Shown: positions 8,109 through 17,834, counted from the first letter of the stretch. The stretch: DNA of 64,000 nucleotides from Arthrobacter sp. ISL-5 (GCF_018613835.1 NZ_JAGGPM010000027.1:27156-91155); one strand, 5' to 3'. Notes: a model not told the origin generated them from the letters alone. Translations and numbers: made by a program.

Positions 8109-9053
8109 ATGGATGAAACCCTTGCAGAAACAGCCGAGTCCGCCACCTCGCAGCTGAGCGGCCTCCGCTTCTCCAAGGGCCACGGCACAGGCAACGACTT
8201 CGTCCTGATCGCCGACCCCGAGGGCCTGCACTCCATCTCCCCTGAGCAGGTTGCCGTACTGTGCGACCGCCACCGCGGCATCGGCGGCGACGGACTCATC
8301 CGCGCCGTCCCCTCCCGGCTCCTCGACGAAGGCCGGCAGCTCCTTGCCTCGCACCCCGATGCCGAATGGTTCATGGACTACCGCAACGGCGACGGCTCAC
8401 TGTCGGAGATGTGCGGCAACGGCGTCCGCGTGTTCGTCCACTTCCTCATCGCCGAAGGCTTGGCGGAGCTCCCGGCCGGCGGTTCGCTCACCATCGGCAC
8501 GCGCGGAGGCGCCAAGACCATTGTCCGCACGCAGGACGGATACGCCGTCGACATGGGCCCGTGGGAGTTCATCTTCCCGGCCGAGGCAGCGGCGCGCGCC
8601 ATGGATTCCCTCGTCGGCGCCGACGGCCTCGAAGTGCCGCGCCCGGCACTGTCAGTCAGCATGGGCAACCCGCATACGGTCGTCGCGCTGGCCGAACTCT
8701 CCGAGTTGGAGGGCATGCGGCTTTTCACGGCGCCGCACGTTGACCCCACCCCGCCGCACGGCACCAACGTCGAGTTCGTCGTCCCGGCGGAGCCGCTGGT
8801 CCATGACGGCGTCGGCACGGTGACCATGCGGGTCCATGAGCGCGGCGTCGGCGAGACACAGTCGTGCGGAACCGGAGCGTGTGCCGCGGCCGTGGCAATC
8901 CGTCACTGGGCCGGGCAGGGCGCACCGGACGCCTGGCACGTGAAGGTCCCGGGCGGCGTCGTCGGGGTTAAGTTCTTCACCGTGGCCGACGGCCGCGAGC
9001 ATATGGAGCTCAGCGGCCCGGCAACCATCGTTGCTACCGGGACGCTTTCCTGA
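8109..9053 (+). CDS. dapF: Diaminopimelate epimerase
   Basis: DapF converts LL- to meso-diaminopimelate for lysine and peptidoglycan synthesis without cofactor. Both catalytic cysteines are present, in 'MCGNGVRVFVHFL' and 'ETQSCGTGACAAAVA'. 'SKGHGTGNDFVLIADPEG', 'MDYRNGDGS', 'VSMGNPHTVV' and 'GTNVEFV' are further family signatures. Length is 314 residues, slightly above the usual 275-290 because of the N-terminus and a loop near residue 70. ATG 8109 lies six bases after TAACCT (8097-8102), which suggests a leaderless transcript. The 3' end overlaps by 20 bases with a convergent methyltransferase gene. Confidence 0.96.
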   Translation: MDETLAETAESATSQLSGLRFSKGHGTGNDFVLIADPEGLHSISPEQVAVLCDRHRGIGGDGLIRAVPSRLLDEGRQLLASHPDAEWFMDYRNGDGSLSEMCGNGVRVFVHFLIAEGLAELPAGGSLTIGTRGGAKTIVRTQDGYAVDMGPWEFIFPAEAAARAMDSLVGADGLEVPRPALSVSMGNPHTVVALAELSELEGMRLFTAPHVDPTPPHGTNVEFVVPAEPLVHDGVGTVTMRVHERGVGETQSCGTGACAAAVAIRHWAGQGAPDAWHVKVPGGVVGVKFFTVADGREHMELSGPATIVATGTLS

Positions 9054-9720
9054 CGCGCAGGATCCGGAACGACTTCGACGTGCTCTCCCGGCTTACCGTG
9101 AGCGAGTCATCGAGGACTTCGGCCAGCCAGCGCTGCAGGGAGTCCGAGCCGAGGTTCTTCTGCACCACGAGATAGGCGGAGCCGCCCGGGGCCAGCCGCG
9201 GCAGCCAGAGCAGCAGCAGCGAATGCAGTTCATCCTTGCCGATCCGGATCGGCGGATTGGACCAGATGGTGTCGAAGCGCAGCTCCGGATCAACATTTTC
9301 CGGGGTGCTGGCCGTGACGTTCTCCAGGCCAAGCAGGGCAGCGTTCCCGTTCGTGAGCGCGATGCAGCGCTCGTTGACGTCCACGGCGTAAACCCGTGCA
9401 TGCGGAGCGCGCAGCGCCATCGTCAATGCAATCGGCCCCCAGCCGCAGCCGATGTCCAGCAGGTTCCCCTGCGGAGCCGGCGCGGGAACTTCCGCCAGCA
9501 GAACAGCCGTGCCTTTGTCGATGCCGTCCGGGCTGAAGATGCCGGAGGAGGTCTGCAGGTTCCGCGTTTCACCCGCCAGTTCCACCGTGAGGGGCTTGCG
9601 GGTGAAGGGCCCCGCGGGCGAGGCGCTGAAATAGTGGGCAGACTCCATAACTCGCCAGATTAGTGGGCCACCCGCCCACAAGGGAAACCGGGCCAGGACG
9701 TCTGCTAGTCTGTAAGGCAT
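9034..9720 (-). CDS. RsmC-like class I SAM methyltransferase
   Basis: This 228-residue protein resembles the C-terminal catalytic half of RsmC/RlmG, enzymes that methylate guanine N2 in rRNA. SAM-binding motif I is 'LLDIGCGWGPIALTMALRAP' (about residues 84-103), motif II 'VYAVDVNERCIALT', and the catalytic motif 'IWSNPPIRIGK', the NPP-type sequence of base N-methyltransferases. 'FSPDGIDKGTAVLLAEV' is also typical. The N-terminal pseudo-methyltransferase domain of Escherichia coli RsmC is absent, which is usual in actinobacteria. The actual substrate (16S, 23S or other) is not known. The start is an ATG at 9720. Its 3' end runs 20 bases into dapF on the opposite strand. Confidence 0.85.
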   Translation of the reverse strand: MPYRLADVLARFPLWAGGPLIWRVMESAHYFSASPAGPFTRKPLTVELAGETRNLQTSSGIFSPDGIDKGTAVLLAEVPAPAPQGNLLDIGCGWGPIALTMALRAPHARVYAVDVNERCIALTNGNAALLGLENVTASTPENVDPELRFDTIWSNPPIRIGKDELHSLLLLWLPRLAPGGSAYLVVQKNLGSDSLQRWLAEVLDDSLTVSRESTSKSFRILRVRKASR

Positions 9721-9912
9721 GTTCTTGATCTTTGAGTAGCCGGCCCCGTCAGGCTCGCCGAGCAGCCGCCGTCCCGGCGGTCGGCACTGGCACTGACGTA
9801 CCCTCCCGGAGCGATGCAGGTATTAGCCTTCCGCCCGGCGCGCCGCAGCACCCCCACTCAGATCAATTGACCGGCCCAGGCCTATGCGCCGAGGCCTCAC
9901 AGGAGACTCTCC

Positions 9913-11574
9913 ATGACCCCTCGCCGTCAGCCCAGCGCGAATACCGCGCCCAAGGGCAGCAATCAGCACTATTCTGAAGATGCAGAACCTTTTAAGGAGA
10001 CCATGACCAGTCAGCAAAACCCCGGATCCGAGCCGGCAGCCCAGGACATGAGTCCTGAGGAAATCCAAGCTGTCATCGACCGGATCCTCGCCAAGGACGT
10101 CCCGGCCAGGAACGCCGCGCCGGTAAACGGCGACGGCAGCAGGGCGGTCTTTGGCAAGGCCCAGGCGATTTCCCGGCTTGATGAGGAACACAGCCTGTTC
10201 GACGGCGATCAGCAGGATCTCGAGGAACGCCGGGCACTGCGCCGCACGGCGGGGCTCTCCACCGAACTCGAAGACGTCACCGAAGTCGAGTACCGGCAGC
10301 TGCGCCTGGAGCGTGTGGTCCTGGCCGGGCTCTGGACGGAAGGCACCCTGGCCGACGCCGAGAACTCGCTGCGCGAACTTGCCGCGCTGGCGGAAACCGC
10401 AGGCTCTGAGGTGCTCGACGGCCTGGTCCAGCGCCGCGCCAAGCCGGACCCCGGCACATTCCTCGGCTCCGGCAAGGCCTTGGAACTCAAGGACATCGTG
10501 ATGTCCACCGGTGCGGACACCGTGGTGGTGGACGCCGAGCTGGCACCGTCCCAGCGCCGTGGACTCGAGGACATCGTCAAGGTCAAGGTGATCGACCGCA
10601 CGGCGCTCATTCTCGATATCTTCGCCCAGCACGCCAAGAGCCGCGAAGGCAAGGCCCAGGTGGAGCTGGCGCAGCTGGAATACCTCCTCCCGCGCCTCCG
10701 CGGCTGGGGCGAGTCCATGTCCCGCCAGGCAGGTGGCCAGGTGGGCGGCGCCGGCGCCGGCATGGGGTCGCGTGGTCCGGGTGAAACCAAGATCGAACTG
10801 GACCGGCGGCGGATCCGGACGCGGATGGCCAAGCTGCGGCGCGAGATCGCCGCGATGAAGCCGGCCCGGGAGACCAAGCGGGCCAACCGCCGTCGCAATG
10901 CCGTGCCTTCGGTCGCGATCGCCGGGTACACCAACGCCGGAAAATCCTCCCTGCTCAACCGGCTCACGGACGCCGGCGTCCTGGTGGAGAACGCCCTGTT
11001 CGCCACCCTGGACCCCACCGTCCGCAAGACCGAAACCGCTGACGGGCTGGGGTACACGCTGGCGGACACCGTGGGGTTCGTGCGTTCGCTTCCGACACAA
11101 CTGGTGGAGGCGTTCCGTTCCACCCTTGAGGAAGTCGCGGATTCGGACCTGATCCTCCACGTCGTGGACGTCTCCCACCCCGATCCCGAGGGGCAGATCG
11201 CCGCCGTGCGCTCCGTCTTCGCCGAGGTGGACGCCCGCAAGGTGCCCGAAATCATCGTGCTCAACAAGGCGGACGCAGCGGACCCCTTCGTCGTGGAGCG
11301 GCTTAAGCAGCGCGAACCGCGCCACGTGGTGGTGTCCGCCCGCACGGGCCAGGGCATCCCGGAGCTGTTGAAGGCCATCAGCGAGTCCATTCCGCGGCCC
11401 AGCGTCAAGATGGAACTGCTCGTCCCGTACCACCGCGGCGACCTGATCAGCAAGCTCCACGACTCCGATGCGGAGATCCTCAGCCTGGATCACGAAGAGG
11501 GCGGCACGCGCGCCGTGGTCATGGTCCGGGAAGGCCTCGCGGCTGAACTGGAATCCTTTATCAGCAATGACTGA
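9913..11574 (+). CDS. hflX: GTPase HflX
   Basis: HflX is a ribosome-associated GTPase that splits stalled or heat-damaged 70S particles. The N-terminal HflX domain contains 'RRAKPDPGTFLGSGKALEL', 'VVDAELAPSQRRGLED' and 'IFAQHAKSREGKAQVELAQL'. The glycine-rich 'GGAGAGMGSRGPGETKIELD' links to the G domain, with G1 'IAGYTNAGKSSLLN' (about residue 335), G3 'DTVGFVRSLP' and G4 'VLNKADAA'. ATG 9913 has AGGAG (9900-9904) eight bases upstream. An in-frame ATG at 10003 has AAGGAG only three bases away, so the start is open between 553 and 523 residues. The 3' end overlaps dinG by eight bases. Confidence 0.95.
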   Translation: MTPRRQPSANTAPKGSNQHYSEDAEPFKETMTSQQNPGSEPAAQDMSPEEIQAVIDRILAKDVPARNAAPVNGDGSRAVFGKAQAISRLDEEHSLFDGDQQDLEERRALRRTAGLSTELEDVTEVEYRQLRLERVVLAGLWTEGTLADAENSLRELAALAETAGSEVLDGLVQRRAKPDPGTFLGSGKALELKDIVMSTGADTVVVDAELAPSQRRGLEDIVKVKVIDRTALILDIFAQHAKSREGKAQVELAQLEYLLPRLRGWGESMSRQAGGQVGGAGAGMGSRGPGETKIELDRRRIRTRMAKLRREIAAMKPARETKRANRRRNAVPSVAIAGYTNAGKSSLLNRLTDAGVLVENALFATLDPTVRKTETADGLGYTLADTVGFVRSLPTQLVEAFRSTLEEVADSDLILHVVDVSHPDPEGQIAAVRSVFAEVDARKVPEIIVLNKADAADPFVVERLKQREPRHVVVSARTGQGIPELLKAISESIPRPSVKMELLVPYHRGDLISKLHDSDAEILSLDHEEGGTRAVVMVREGLAAELESFISND

Positions 11575-13624
11575 GCGGGCGGCGGACCACGCCGATGCCA
11601 CAGCCGGCGAGCAGTTCGTCATCGAACTGCTCGACCGCGCCGTGGCCGGCATGGGCGGTCAAAGCCGCAGCGGCCAGCACGAGATGGCCCGGCAGGTGGC
11701 GCGGGCCATCGAAACCGGGGATCACCTGCTGGTCCAGGCAGGCACGGGAACCGGTAAGTCGCTCGCGTACTTGATCCCCCTGATTGCCCACTCGCTGGAA
11801 AGCGACAAGCCAACCCTGGTGTCCACCGCCACCCTGGCGCTGCAGACCCAGATCGTGGGCCGGGACCTTCCCCGGCTGCTCAAGACCATCACGCCGGCCC
11901 TGGACCGGCCCGTCAAGATCGCGCTCGTCAAGGGCCGGTCCAACTACGTGTGCCGGCACAAGCTGGAGGGCGGCTTCCCCTCGGAGGAGCCTTCCGAAGG
12001 CCAGCTCTTCTCCCTGGGCGAGGACACCAGCGTGCCGCATTTCGCCGCCGCCATGGGCGGGCCGTCGTCGCAGCTCGGCAAGGAAGTGGTCCGGCTCCGC
12101 GAGTGGGCGGAAAAGACTGCCACGGGTGACCGCGACGAACTCCTCCCGGGCGTGACGGACCGGGCCTGGCGCCAGGTCTCCGTCACGTCCATGGAATGCC
12201 TCGGGGCGCAGAAATGCCCCCTGGCGGCGGAGTGTTTCAGTGAACTCGCGCGGCACAACGCCGCCGAGGCCGACGTCGTGGTCACCAACCACGCGATGCT
12301 CGCGGTCAGCGCCTTTGAGGGCCTGGCCGTCCTGCCCGAATACGACGTCGTGGTGGTGGACGAAGCCCACGAACTCCAGGACAGGGTCACCGGAGCAGTC
12401 TCCGGCCAGCTGTCGGCGGCCATGGTCCACGCGGCCGCTTCGGGTGCCCGCAAGCACACCGGCATTACCGTGGATGCGCTCAACACCGCCGCCGCGAACC
12501 TCGAACTCGCCATCGCCGGGGTGCCCAGCGGCCTGCTCCCGAACGGGCTCAACGACGAACAGCTGGACTGTGTGGACCAGCTCCGCGAGGCGTGCCGGGC
12601 CGCGTTGTCCGATTCCAAGGGGGACAGCAACAACACGGCCGACGGCGGGCGGCAGCTCGCGCGTTCGCGCCTCCTCGTGATCCTGGAGCTGTGCGAACGG
12701 CTCCTGGCGGCGCGTGAAAACCGTGAGGTGGTGTGGTTCTCGCGGAACAGCACGTTCGACCCGCAGCAGGGCTATTCCGCGCCGGACGAATCGTCGCCCG
12801 CCCTCATCAACATCGCCCCGCTCAGCGTCGCGGGCCGGCTGCGGGAAGGCCTGTTCGCCGGCCACACCGTGGTGCTGACATCAGCCACCCTTGCCATTGG
12901 CTCCGCCTTCGAACCCGCCGCCGGCGGGCTCGGCCTCGTGGGCGAGGGCGCGCCGAGCTGGACGGGCGTGGATGTTGGGTCGCCCTTCGACTATCCGAAG
13001 CAGGGCATCCTGTATGTGGCCGGCCATCTGCCCAAGCCGGGCAGGGGAACCTCGCCTGAAGCCCTCGACGAACTTGAGTCGCTGATCCGCGCCTCCGGCG
13101 GGGGAGCCCTGTGCCTCTTCTCGTCGAGGCGTGCCGCCGAGGACGCGGCCGAGGCGCTGCGCCCCCGGCTGGACGTCAGCATCCTATGCCAGGGTGATTC
13201 CACCATGACGGCCCTGGTCAAGCAGTTCGCCGACGAGCCGGACACATGCCTGTTCGGGACCATGTCCCTGTGGCAGGGTGTGGATGTCCCCGGCGGATCG
13301 TGCCGGCTTGTGGTGATTGACAGGATCCCGTTCCCCCGGCCCGATGATCCGCTGATGACCGCACGCTCCCGGGCCGTTGCCCAGGCCGGCGGCAACGGGT
13401 TCATGTCGGTGTCGGCCACCCACGCGGCAATCAGGCTGGCCCAGGGTGCGGGGCGGCTGATCCGGTCCACTGATGACAAGGGCGTGGTGGCGGTGCTGGA
13501 TTCGAGGCTGTCCACCGAGCGCTATGGAGCCTTCCTCCGGGCCGCGCTCCCGCCGTTCTGGCCGACGACCGACCGGAAGATCGCCGTGGCCGCTCTTGAG
13601 AGGCTGGCCGGCGCGCGGTCCTAG
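11567..13624 (+). CDS. dinG: ATP-dependent DNA helicase DinG
   Basis: This is an XPD-like superfamily 2 helicase that unwinds R-loops, D-loops and quadruplexes. It shows Walker A 'AGTGTGKSLAYLIPLIAHS' (about residues 61-79), DEAH box 'VVVVDEAHELQD', and four Fe-S cysteines, one in 'NYVCRHKL' and three in 'MECLGAQKCPLAAECF'. The late motifs are 'VLTSATLAIG', 'LFSSRRAAEDAAEAL', 'SLWQGVDVPG' and 'QGAGRLIRS'. Translation starts at ATG 11567, inside the last codons of hflX, so the two are coupled. The gene has no LexA box of its own. It meets lexA tail to tail with only six bases between the stops. Confidence 0.93.
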   Translation: MTERAADHADATAGEQFVIELLDRAVAGMGGQSRSGQHEMARQVARAIETGDHLLVQAGTGTGKSLAYLIPLIAHSLESDKPTLVSTATLALQTQIVGRDLPRLLKTITPALDRPVKIALVKGRSNYVCRHKLEGGFPSEEPSEGQLFSLGEDTSVPHFAAAMGGPSSQLGKEVVRLREWAEKTATGDRDELLPGVTDRAWRQVSVTSMECLGAQKCPLAAECFSELARHNAAEADVVVTNHAMLAVSAFEGLAVLPEYDVVVVDEAHELQDRVTGAVSGQLSAAMVHAAASGARKHTGITVDALNTAAANLELAIAGVPSGLLPNGLNDEQLDCVDQLREACRAALSDSKGDSNNTADGGRQLARSRLLVILELCERLLAARENREVVWFSRNSTFDPQQGYSAPDESSPALINIAPLSVAGRLREGLFAGHTVVLTSATLAIGSAFEPAAGGLGLVGEGAPSWTGVDVGSPFDYPKQGILYVAGHLPKPGRGTSPEALDELESLIRASGGGALCLFSSRRAAEDAAEALRPRLDVSILCQGDSTMTALVKQFADEPDTCLFGTMSLWQGVDVPGGSCRLVVIDRIPFPRPDDPLMTARSRAVAQAGGNGFMSVSATHAAIRLAQGAGRLIRSTDDKGVVAVLDSRLSTERYGAFLRAALPPFWPTTDRKIAVAALERLAGARS

Positions 13625-13630
13625 GCAGGC

Positions 13631-14380
13631 TTAGAGCGAACGCAGTACCGAGACGACTTTGCCCATGACGACGGCGTGGTCGCCCAAGATGGGTTCGTAC
13701 TGGGTGTTTTGCGGAAGCAGCCAGGTGTGCCCGTCCCGCTGGCGGAACGTCTTGACGGTCGCTTCGTCGTCGAGCAGGGCAGCGACGATGTCGCCGTTGG
13801 CGGCGTCGCTTTGCCGCCTGACCACCACCCAGTCGCCGTCGCAGATGGCGGCATCCACCATGGAATCGCCGGCCACCCTCAGCATGAACAGTTCGCCGTG
13901 GCCCACGAGCTGGCGCGGTAGCGGCATGAGATCCTCCACCATCTGGTCCGCAAGGATGGGTCCGCCCGCTGCGATCCGGCCGACCAGCGGCACCATGGCC
14001 GTGTCCATGGCGCTGGGCAGTTGCGTGACTGTTCCGCTTCCTCTGCTGTGGAGGGCGGCGTCCTTCTCGGCCGCCGGGGCCTTCGCTCCGCCCGCGTCCA
14101 GGGTGAGCGGCATGAGGACTTCCATGGCCCGTGGGCGCTTGGGGTCGCGCCGCAGGTAACCGAGTTTTTCGAGCTGCGAGAGCTGGTGCGTGACGCTGGA
14201 CAGGCTGGCGAGGCCAACGGTGTCGCCGATTTCCCGCATGGACGGCGGGTACCCGTTCTCATTCACCGATCGCTGGATGGTTTCCAGGATCCTCTTCTGC
14301 CGGACAGTGAGTCCCTTGGGTGTCCGCTGAGACCGCTGGCTGTGCTGGGGAGCCGTGCCGCCGGAGGCTTGTGCTGCCAT
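13631..14380 (-). CDS. lexA: SOS repressor LexA
   Basis: LexA represses DNA-damage genes and cleaves itself when RecA filaments form. The N-terminal winged helix is '[20 protein letters not shown]' then '[20 protein letters not shown]' (about residues 22-60). The self-cleavage Ala-Gly is in '[13 protein letters not shown]'. The catalytic serine is in '[15 protein letters not shown]' and the lysine in '[11 protein letters not shown]'. ATG 14380 gives 249 residues with a short Gln/Ser-rich leader. The frame stays open to 14587, but that part covers the LexA boxes and is unlikely to be coding. Two LexA boxes upstream imply autoregulation, shared with the divergent LysM gene. Confidence 0.96.
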   Translation of the reverse strand: MAAQASGGTAPQHSQRSQRTPKGLTVRQKRILETIQRSVNENGYPPSMREIGDTVGLASLSSVTHQLSQLEKLGYLRRDPKRPRAMEVLMPLTLDAGGAKAPAAEKDAALHSRGSGTVTQLPSAMDTAMVPLVGRIAAGGPILADQMVEDLMPLPRQLVGHGELFMLRVAGDSMVDAAICDGDWVVVRRQSDAANGDIVAALLDDEATVKTFRQRDGHTWLLPQNTQYEPILGDHAVVMGKVVSVLRSL

Positions 14381-14522
14381 GTTCGCCAACGCCTTTCCAT
14401 TCCACCCGGCATCCGTGGCTGCAGTTGCCGGGAACTTCCGGACTGAAATTGTCAGACCCTGCTGATCAACTGCAGATGTGGTTGTTCTTTGATTCCAAAC
14501 GTAGGCCAGCCCTACGGCTTTT

Positions 14523-14538
14523 TCAAACATTTGTTCTA
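14523..14538 (-). promoter_or_regulatory. LexA box 1, lexA side
   Basis: TCAAAC-ATTT-GTTCTA fits the actinobacterial LexA site with two differences from TCGAAC-N4-GTTCGA. It is the nearer of the two boxes to lexA. Confidence 0.75.
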
Positions 14539-14590
14539 GCGAGTCTCGACTTAATTCGTTGATAAGTGCTAAAACTGAGAAAAGCAAAGT

Positions 14591-14606
14591 TCGAACATGT
14601 GTTCTA
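14591..14606 (+). promoter_or_regulatory. LexA box 2, LysM side
   Basis: TCGAAC-ATGT-GTTCTA is one base from the consensus and is the best SOS box in this region. It lies about 100 bases before the LysM gene. Confidence 0.85.
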
Positions 14607-14706
14607 GTCCAGCTTCGGGGCCGTCGGGTTATTCGAATATCCCAGCGATCGGTCGGCGGGCGGGCACAAACCGGGCAGCACAGATTGGTCCAGGAGGGCT
14701 CAGGTC

Positions 14707-15156
14707 ATGTCAGCTTCAACAGTCACGTCAGTGCCAGCAGCAGTTCAGTGCTCACATCCGCAGGGTAGGGTAACAGCGGCGCGGCAGAGTTCGCTGCAGG
14801 GTCCCCGGCGCAGCACGACGGTGATCGGCCAGGCGGCCAAGCCGCCGCGGCTGCGTCTCACGCGCCGCGGCCGGATCGTCCTGATTGGCATGCCGCTGGT
14901 CCTGCTGGCCGCAATTCTGCTCTCCCTGGCCGGCCTGCTGAACTCGCCGGCCAAGGCGGCCGACACCGCCAGCGGACTGGCTGTTACGCCGGCGGTGTCC
15001 GTCACGGTACAGCCAGGTGAATCCCTGTGGGCCATCGCCGGGGCGGTGGACCCCGGCCGGGACCCGCGCGATGTCATCGCGGACATTGTCCAGCTGAATG
15101 ATCTGGAAGGCGGCCGGGTCATGCCGGGTCAGCAGCTGTTTGTTCCGTCCAAGTAG
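14707..15156 (+). CDS. LysM domain membrane protein, likely SOS-linked division inhibitor
   Basis: This 149-residue protein has a basic N-terminal region, one membrane helix ('IVLIGMPLVLLAAILLSLAG', about residues 57-76) and a C-terminal LysM domain ('VTVQPGESLWAIAGAVDPGR' to 'LEGGRVMPGQQLFVP') that should bind peptidoglycan outside the membrane. Divergence from lexA with LexA boxes between matches the position of ChiZ (Rv2719c), DivS and YneA, SOS-induced inhibitors of cell division. Function here is inferred from synteny and domain order; sequence similarity outside LysM is low. AGGAGG (14692-14697) is nine bases before the ATG. Confidence 0.82.
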   Translation: MSASTVTSVPAAVQCSHPQGRVTAARQSSLQGPRRSTTVIGQAAKPPRLRLTRRGRIVLIGMPLVLLAAILLSLAGLLNSPAKAADTASGLAVTPAVSVTVQPGESLWAIAGAVDPGRDPRDVIADIVQLNDLEGGRVMPGQQLFVPSK

Positions 15157-15235
15157 TCGGCGATTCTGCAGGGTTCGGACCCCGCCAAATCGTCACAGTT
15201 TCAGGCGCGCCGTCCGTGGCACTTAAACTGTTCAG

Positions 15236-16354
15236 GTGAGTGACCAGCTTGAGCGACTGAACCGATTGCCCCTCCGGACCAACCTGCGGGGGCTGACACC
15301 CTACGGTGCGCCGCAGCTGGACGTCCCCATTCTGCTCAACGTCAACGAGAACACGCACGGCGTGCCCGCCGATGTCAGGGCCGCCATCTCCGAAGCCGTG
15401 ACCGAGGCCGCCGCAGGCCTCAACCGCTATCCGGACCGCGAATTCACCGAACTCCGGGAAGCCCTCGCCGAATACCTTGGCCACGGGCTTGGGGCCGAGA
15501 ACATCTGGGCCGCCAACGGCTCCAACGAAGTCCTCCAGCAGATTCTCCAGGCCTTCGGCGGGCCTGGGCGTACGGCGCTCGGATTCCCGCCCACGTACTC
15601 CATGTACCCCTTGCTCGCCAGCGGAACCGACACTGCCTACATTGTCGGCAAGCGCGCCGGAGACTACGGCCTGAGCGCTGAGGCCGCTGCCCGCCAGGTC
15701 CGGGAGCTTCAGCCGAACATTGTGTTCCTCTGCTCACCCAACAACCCCACCGGCACCGGCCTCGGCCTGGATGTGGTGGAGGCGGTCTACGAGGCCGGCG
15801 CGGCCAGCCAGACCATTGTGATCGTGGATGAGGCCTACCACGAGTTTGCCCACGACGGCACCCCCAGCGCCCTCACGCTGCTGCCGGGCCGGGAGCGGCT
15901 CATCGTGTCCCGGACCATGAGCAAGGCGTTTGCCCTCGCCGGCGCACGGCTCGGCTACATGGCGGCGGCACCGGAAGTGGCCGACGCCCTGCGCCTCGTG
16001 CGCCTGCCGTACCACCTGTCGGCCATTACCCAGGCAACGGCACTCGCGGCGCTGCGCCACCGGGAGGCACTCATGGCGGACGTCCAGGACATCAAGCGGC
16101 AGCGCGACCGCATCGTCACCGAACTGACGCGGATGGGGCTGCGGCCGGCGGCCTCGGATTCCAACTACGTGTTTTTCGGCGGCCTGGAAAACCCCCACGA
16201 GGTCTGGCAGGCGCTGCTGGACGCAGGAGTGCTGATCAGGGACGTCGGCATCCCGGGACACTTGCGGGTCACGGCCGGAACTGAGACGGAAACCACAGCA
16301 TTCCTGGAAGCGCTGGAAAGCATCCTGGCCAGGCAGGCCGCTCTTCCGGCCTAA
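15236..16354 (+). CDS. hisC: Histidinol-phosphate aminotransferase
   Basis: HisC is a PLP enzyme that transaminates imidazole acetol phosphate to histidinol phosphate. The class I/II fold shows '[13 protein letters not shown]', '[19 protein letters not shown]', '[13 protein letters not shown]', '[10 protein letters not shown]' and the PLP-lysine region '[17 protein letters not shown]' (Lys near residue 228). The 372-residue length is normal. GTG 15236 lies six bases after TAAACT (15224-15229), so the his operon transcript is probably leaderless here. hisD, which usually precedes hisC in actinobacterial his operons, is not in front of it; the LysM gene is. Confidence 0.96.
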   Translation: MSDQLERLNRLPLRTNLRGLTPYGAPQLDVPILLNVNENTHGVPADVRAAISEAVTEAAAGLNRYPDREFTELREALAEYLGHGLGAENIWAANGSNEVLQQILQAFGGPGRTALGFPPTYSMYPLLASGTDTAYIVGKRAGDYGLSAEAAARQVRELQPNIVFLCSPNNPTGTGLGLDVVEAVYEAGAASQTIVIVDEAYHEFAHDGTPSALTLLPGRERLIVSRTMSKAFALAGARLGYMAAAPEVADALRLVRLPYHLSAITQATALAALRHREALMADVQDIKRQRDRIVTELTRMGLRPAASDSNYVFFGGLENPHEVWQALLDAGVLIRDVGIPGHLRVTAGTETETTAFLEALESILARQAALPA

Positions 16355-16413
16355 ACTTGAGCGTAGACCAAGCAACGCCTGCACTCTCCTTCGTCAAAAG
16401 GACACCTATCACC

Positions 16414-17040
16414 ATGAGCGACACCGGAATCAAGGCTGCCGAGGCCCGGACTGCGCGCCTGGAGCGCACCACCAGCGAATCTTCCGTCCTGGTGGAGATC
16501 AACCTCGACGGCACCGGAGTGTCGGATATCAGCACCTCGGTCCCGTTCTACGACCACATGCTGACCGCGCTGTGCAAGCACTCACTCATTGACATGACCG
16601 TCAAGGCGACCGGCGACATCCACATCGACGTGCACCATACGGTCGAAGACGTCGCCATTACCTTCGGCGAGGTGCTGCGCACCGCCCTCGGAAACAAAGC
16701 AGGCATCCGCCGCTTCGGCGAGGCCACGGTGCCGCTGGACGAAGCCCTTGCGCATGCCGTGGTGGACGTTTCCGGCCGGCCGTACCTGGTGCACGGCGGT
16801 GAACCGGCGGGGCAGGAGTACCACCTGATCGGCGGCCACTTCACGGGATCGCTCACCAGGCACGTCTTCGAGGCCATCACGCTGCACGCGGGCATCTGCC
16901 TGCACATGAACGTCATCGCCGGCCGCGACCCGCACCACATCGTCGAGGCCCAGTTCAAGGCCTTCGCCAGGGCACTGCGCGCGGCCGTGGAACCGGACCC
17001 CCGCGTCGAGGGCATTCCGTCCACCAAGGGTGCACTATGA
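16414..17040 (+). CDS. hisB: Imidazoleglycerol-phosphate dehydratase
   Basis: HisB removes water from imidazoleglycerol phosphate to form imidazole acetol phosphate. The manganese-binding histidine motifs are present: '[17 protein letters not shown]', '[17 protein letters not shown]', 'YLVHGGE', '[16 protein letters not shown]' and '[17 protein letters not shown]'. The protein is monofunctional (208 residues) and lacks the phosphatase domain of Escherichia coli HisB. ATG 16414 is preferred over upstream in-frame codons because the family N-terminus begins with '[20 protein letters not shown]'. The stop overlaps the hisH start as ATGA, implying coupled translation. Confidence 0.96.
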   Translation: MSDTGIKAAEARTARLERTTSESSVLVEINLDGTGVSDISTSVPFYDHMLTALCKHSLIDMTVKATGDIHIDVHHTVEDVAITFGEVLRTALGNKAGIRRFGEATVPLDEALAHAVVDVSGRPYLVHGGEPAGQEYHLIGGHFTGSLTRHVFEAITLHAGICLHMNVIAGRDPHHIVEAQFKAFARALRAAVEPDPRVEGIPSTKGAL

Positions 17041-17834
17041 CCGGCAAGGTGTTGCGCGAGGGCGCCATCATCGATCCCTCAGCCACGGTCAAGCCGGCGT
17101 CCCCGGAGGGCAAGCCGACTGTCACGGTCCTGGACTACGGCTCCGGCAATGTCCGTTCAGCCGTCCGTGCCCTTGAGCGCGCCGGCGCCGAGGTCATTCT
17201 GAGTTCCAAGCCCGAAGACGTCCTCAACGCGGACGGGCTTCTGGTTCCCGGCGTCGGCGCCTTCGAGACCGTGATGCGCGAACTCAAGGCAGTGGACGCC
17301 ATCCGGATGATCGGTCGCCGGGTAGCCGGCGGCCGTCCCGTCCTGGGCATCTGCGTAGGCCTCCAGGTGCTGTTCGAGGCAGGCGTCGAGCACGGAACCG
17401 AAGCCGAGGGCATGGGGGAGTGGCCCGGCAAGGTCGAACTCCTGCCCGCAGACGTTGTTCCGCACATGGGCTGGAACACCGTTAAGGTCCCGGAAGGCTC
17501 CAGGCTTTTCGAGGGAGTGGAGTCCGAGCGCTTTTACTTCGTGCACTCCTACGGTGTCCAGAACTGGGACTTCGACGTCGTGCAGCCCCGCATGGCCCCG
17601 CCGCTCGTGACATGGTCCGAGCACGGCGCCCCCTTCATCGCCGCCGTCGAGAACGGACCGCTGTGCGCCACCCAGTTCCACCCGGAAAAGTCGGGGGACG
17701 CCGGCGCAAGGCTTTTGAAGAACTGGGTGGACGGGCTCCGTGGCCACCACCGGCACGCAACGCCCGCAGCGCACGCAACGCCTGCGGCGGACGCCACGCC
17801 GGCTACCCCAGCAGCGACCGCGGCGGACGCCTAG
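17037..17834 (+). CDS. hisH: Imidazole glycerol phosphate synthase, glutaminase subunit
   Basis: HisH supplies ammonia from glutamine to HisF. The class I amidotransferase triad is visible: nucleophile Cys in '[14 protein letters not shown]', then His and Glu in '[14 protein letters not shown]'. '[13 protein letters not shown]' starts the conserved domain at about residue 24. The protein is 265 residues, longer than the usual 200-215, through a 23-residue N-terminal extension and a C-terminal repeat tail of HATPAA-type units. Neither extension resembles a known domain. hisF is not in the window. ATG 17037 overlaps the hisB stop. Confidence 0.95.
   Translation: MTGKVLREGAIIDPSATVKPASPEGKPTVTVLDYGSGNVRSAVRALERAGAEVILSSKPEDVLNADGLLVPGVGAFETVMRELKAVDAIRMIGRRVAGGRPVLGICVGLQVLFEAGVEHGTEAEGMGEWPGKVELLPADVVPHMGWNTVKVPEGSRLFEGVESERFYFVHSYGVQNWDFDVVQPRMAPPLVTWSEHGAPFIAAVENGPLCATQFHPEKSGDAGARLLKNWVDGLRGHHRHATPAAHATPAADATPATPAATAADA
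17754..17825 (+). repeat. 18-bp tandem repeat forming the hisH tail
   Basis: Units start at 17754, 17772, 17790 and 17808. The first two, 'cacgcaacgcccgcagcg' and 'cacgcaacgcctgcggcg', differ at two bases, and later copies are degenerate. They encode [18 protein letters not shown] just before the stop. Confidence 0.8.

Larger units (their letters stand above)
14381..14706. promoter_or_regulatory. lexA/LysM divergent regulatory region (326 bp)
   Basis: This region between two divergent genes is less GC-rich than its neighbours and holds two LexA boxes at 14523-14538 and 14591-14606. A third, half-site-like 'attcgaatat' at 14631-14640 is too incomplete to call. AGGAGG at 14692-14697 is the ribosome site of the LysM gene. 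No small gene was seen here. Confidence 0.75.

Noticed and set aside
9732..9977. Possible small gene between the methyltransferase and hflX
   Set aside because: No family likeness, no clear ribosome site, biased composition like non-coding GC-rich DNA, and it overlaps the hflX 5' region.
13631..14587. Longer reading frame for lexA starting at 14587
   Set aside because: The extra N-terminal 69 codons cover the LexA box nearer to lexA and show no LexA family likeness; ATG 14380 gives a normal LexA length.
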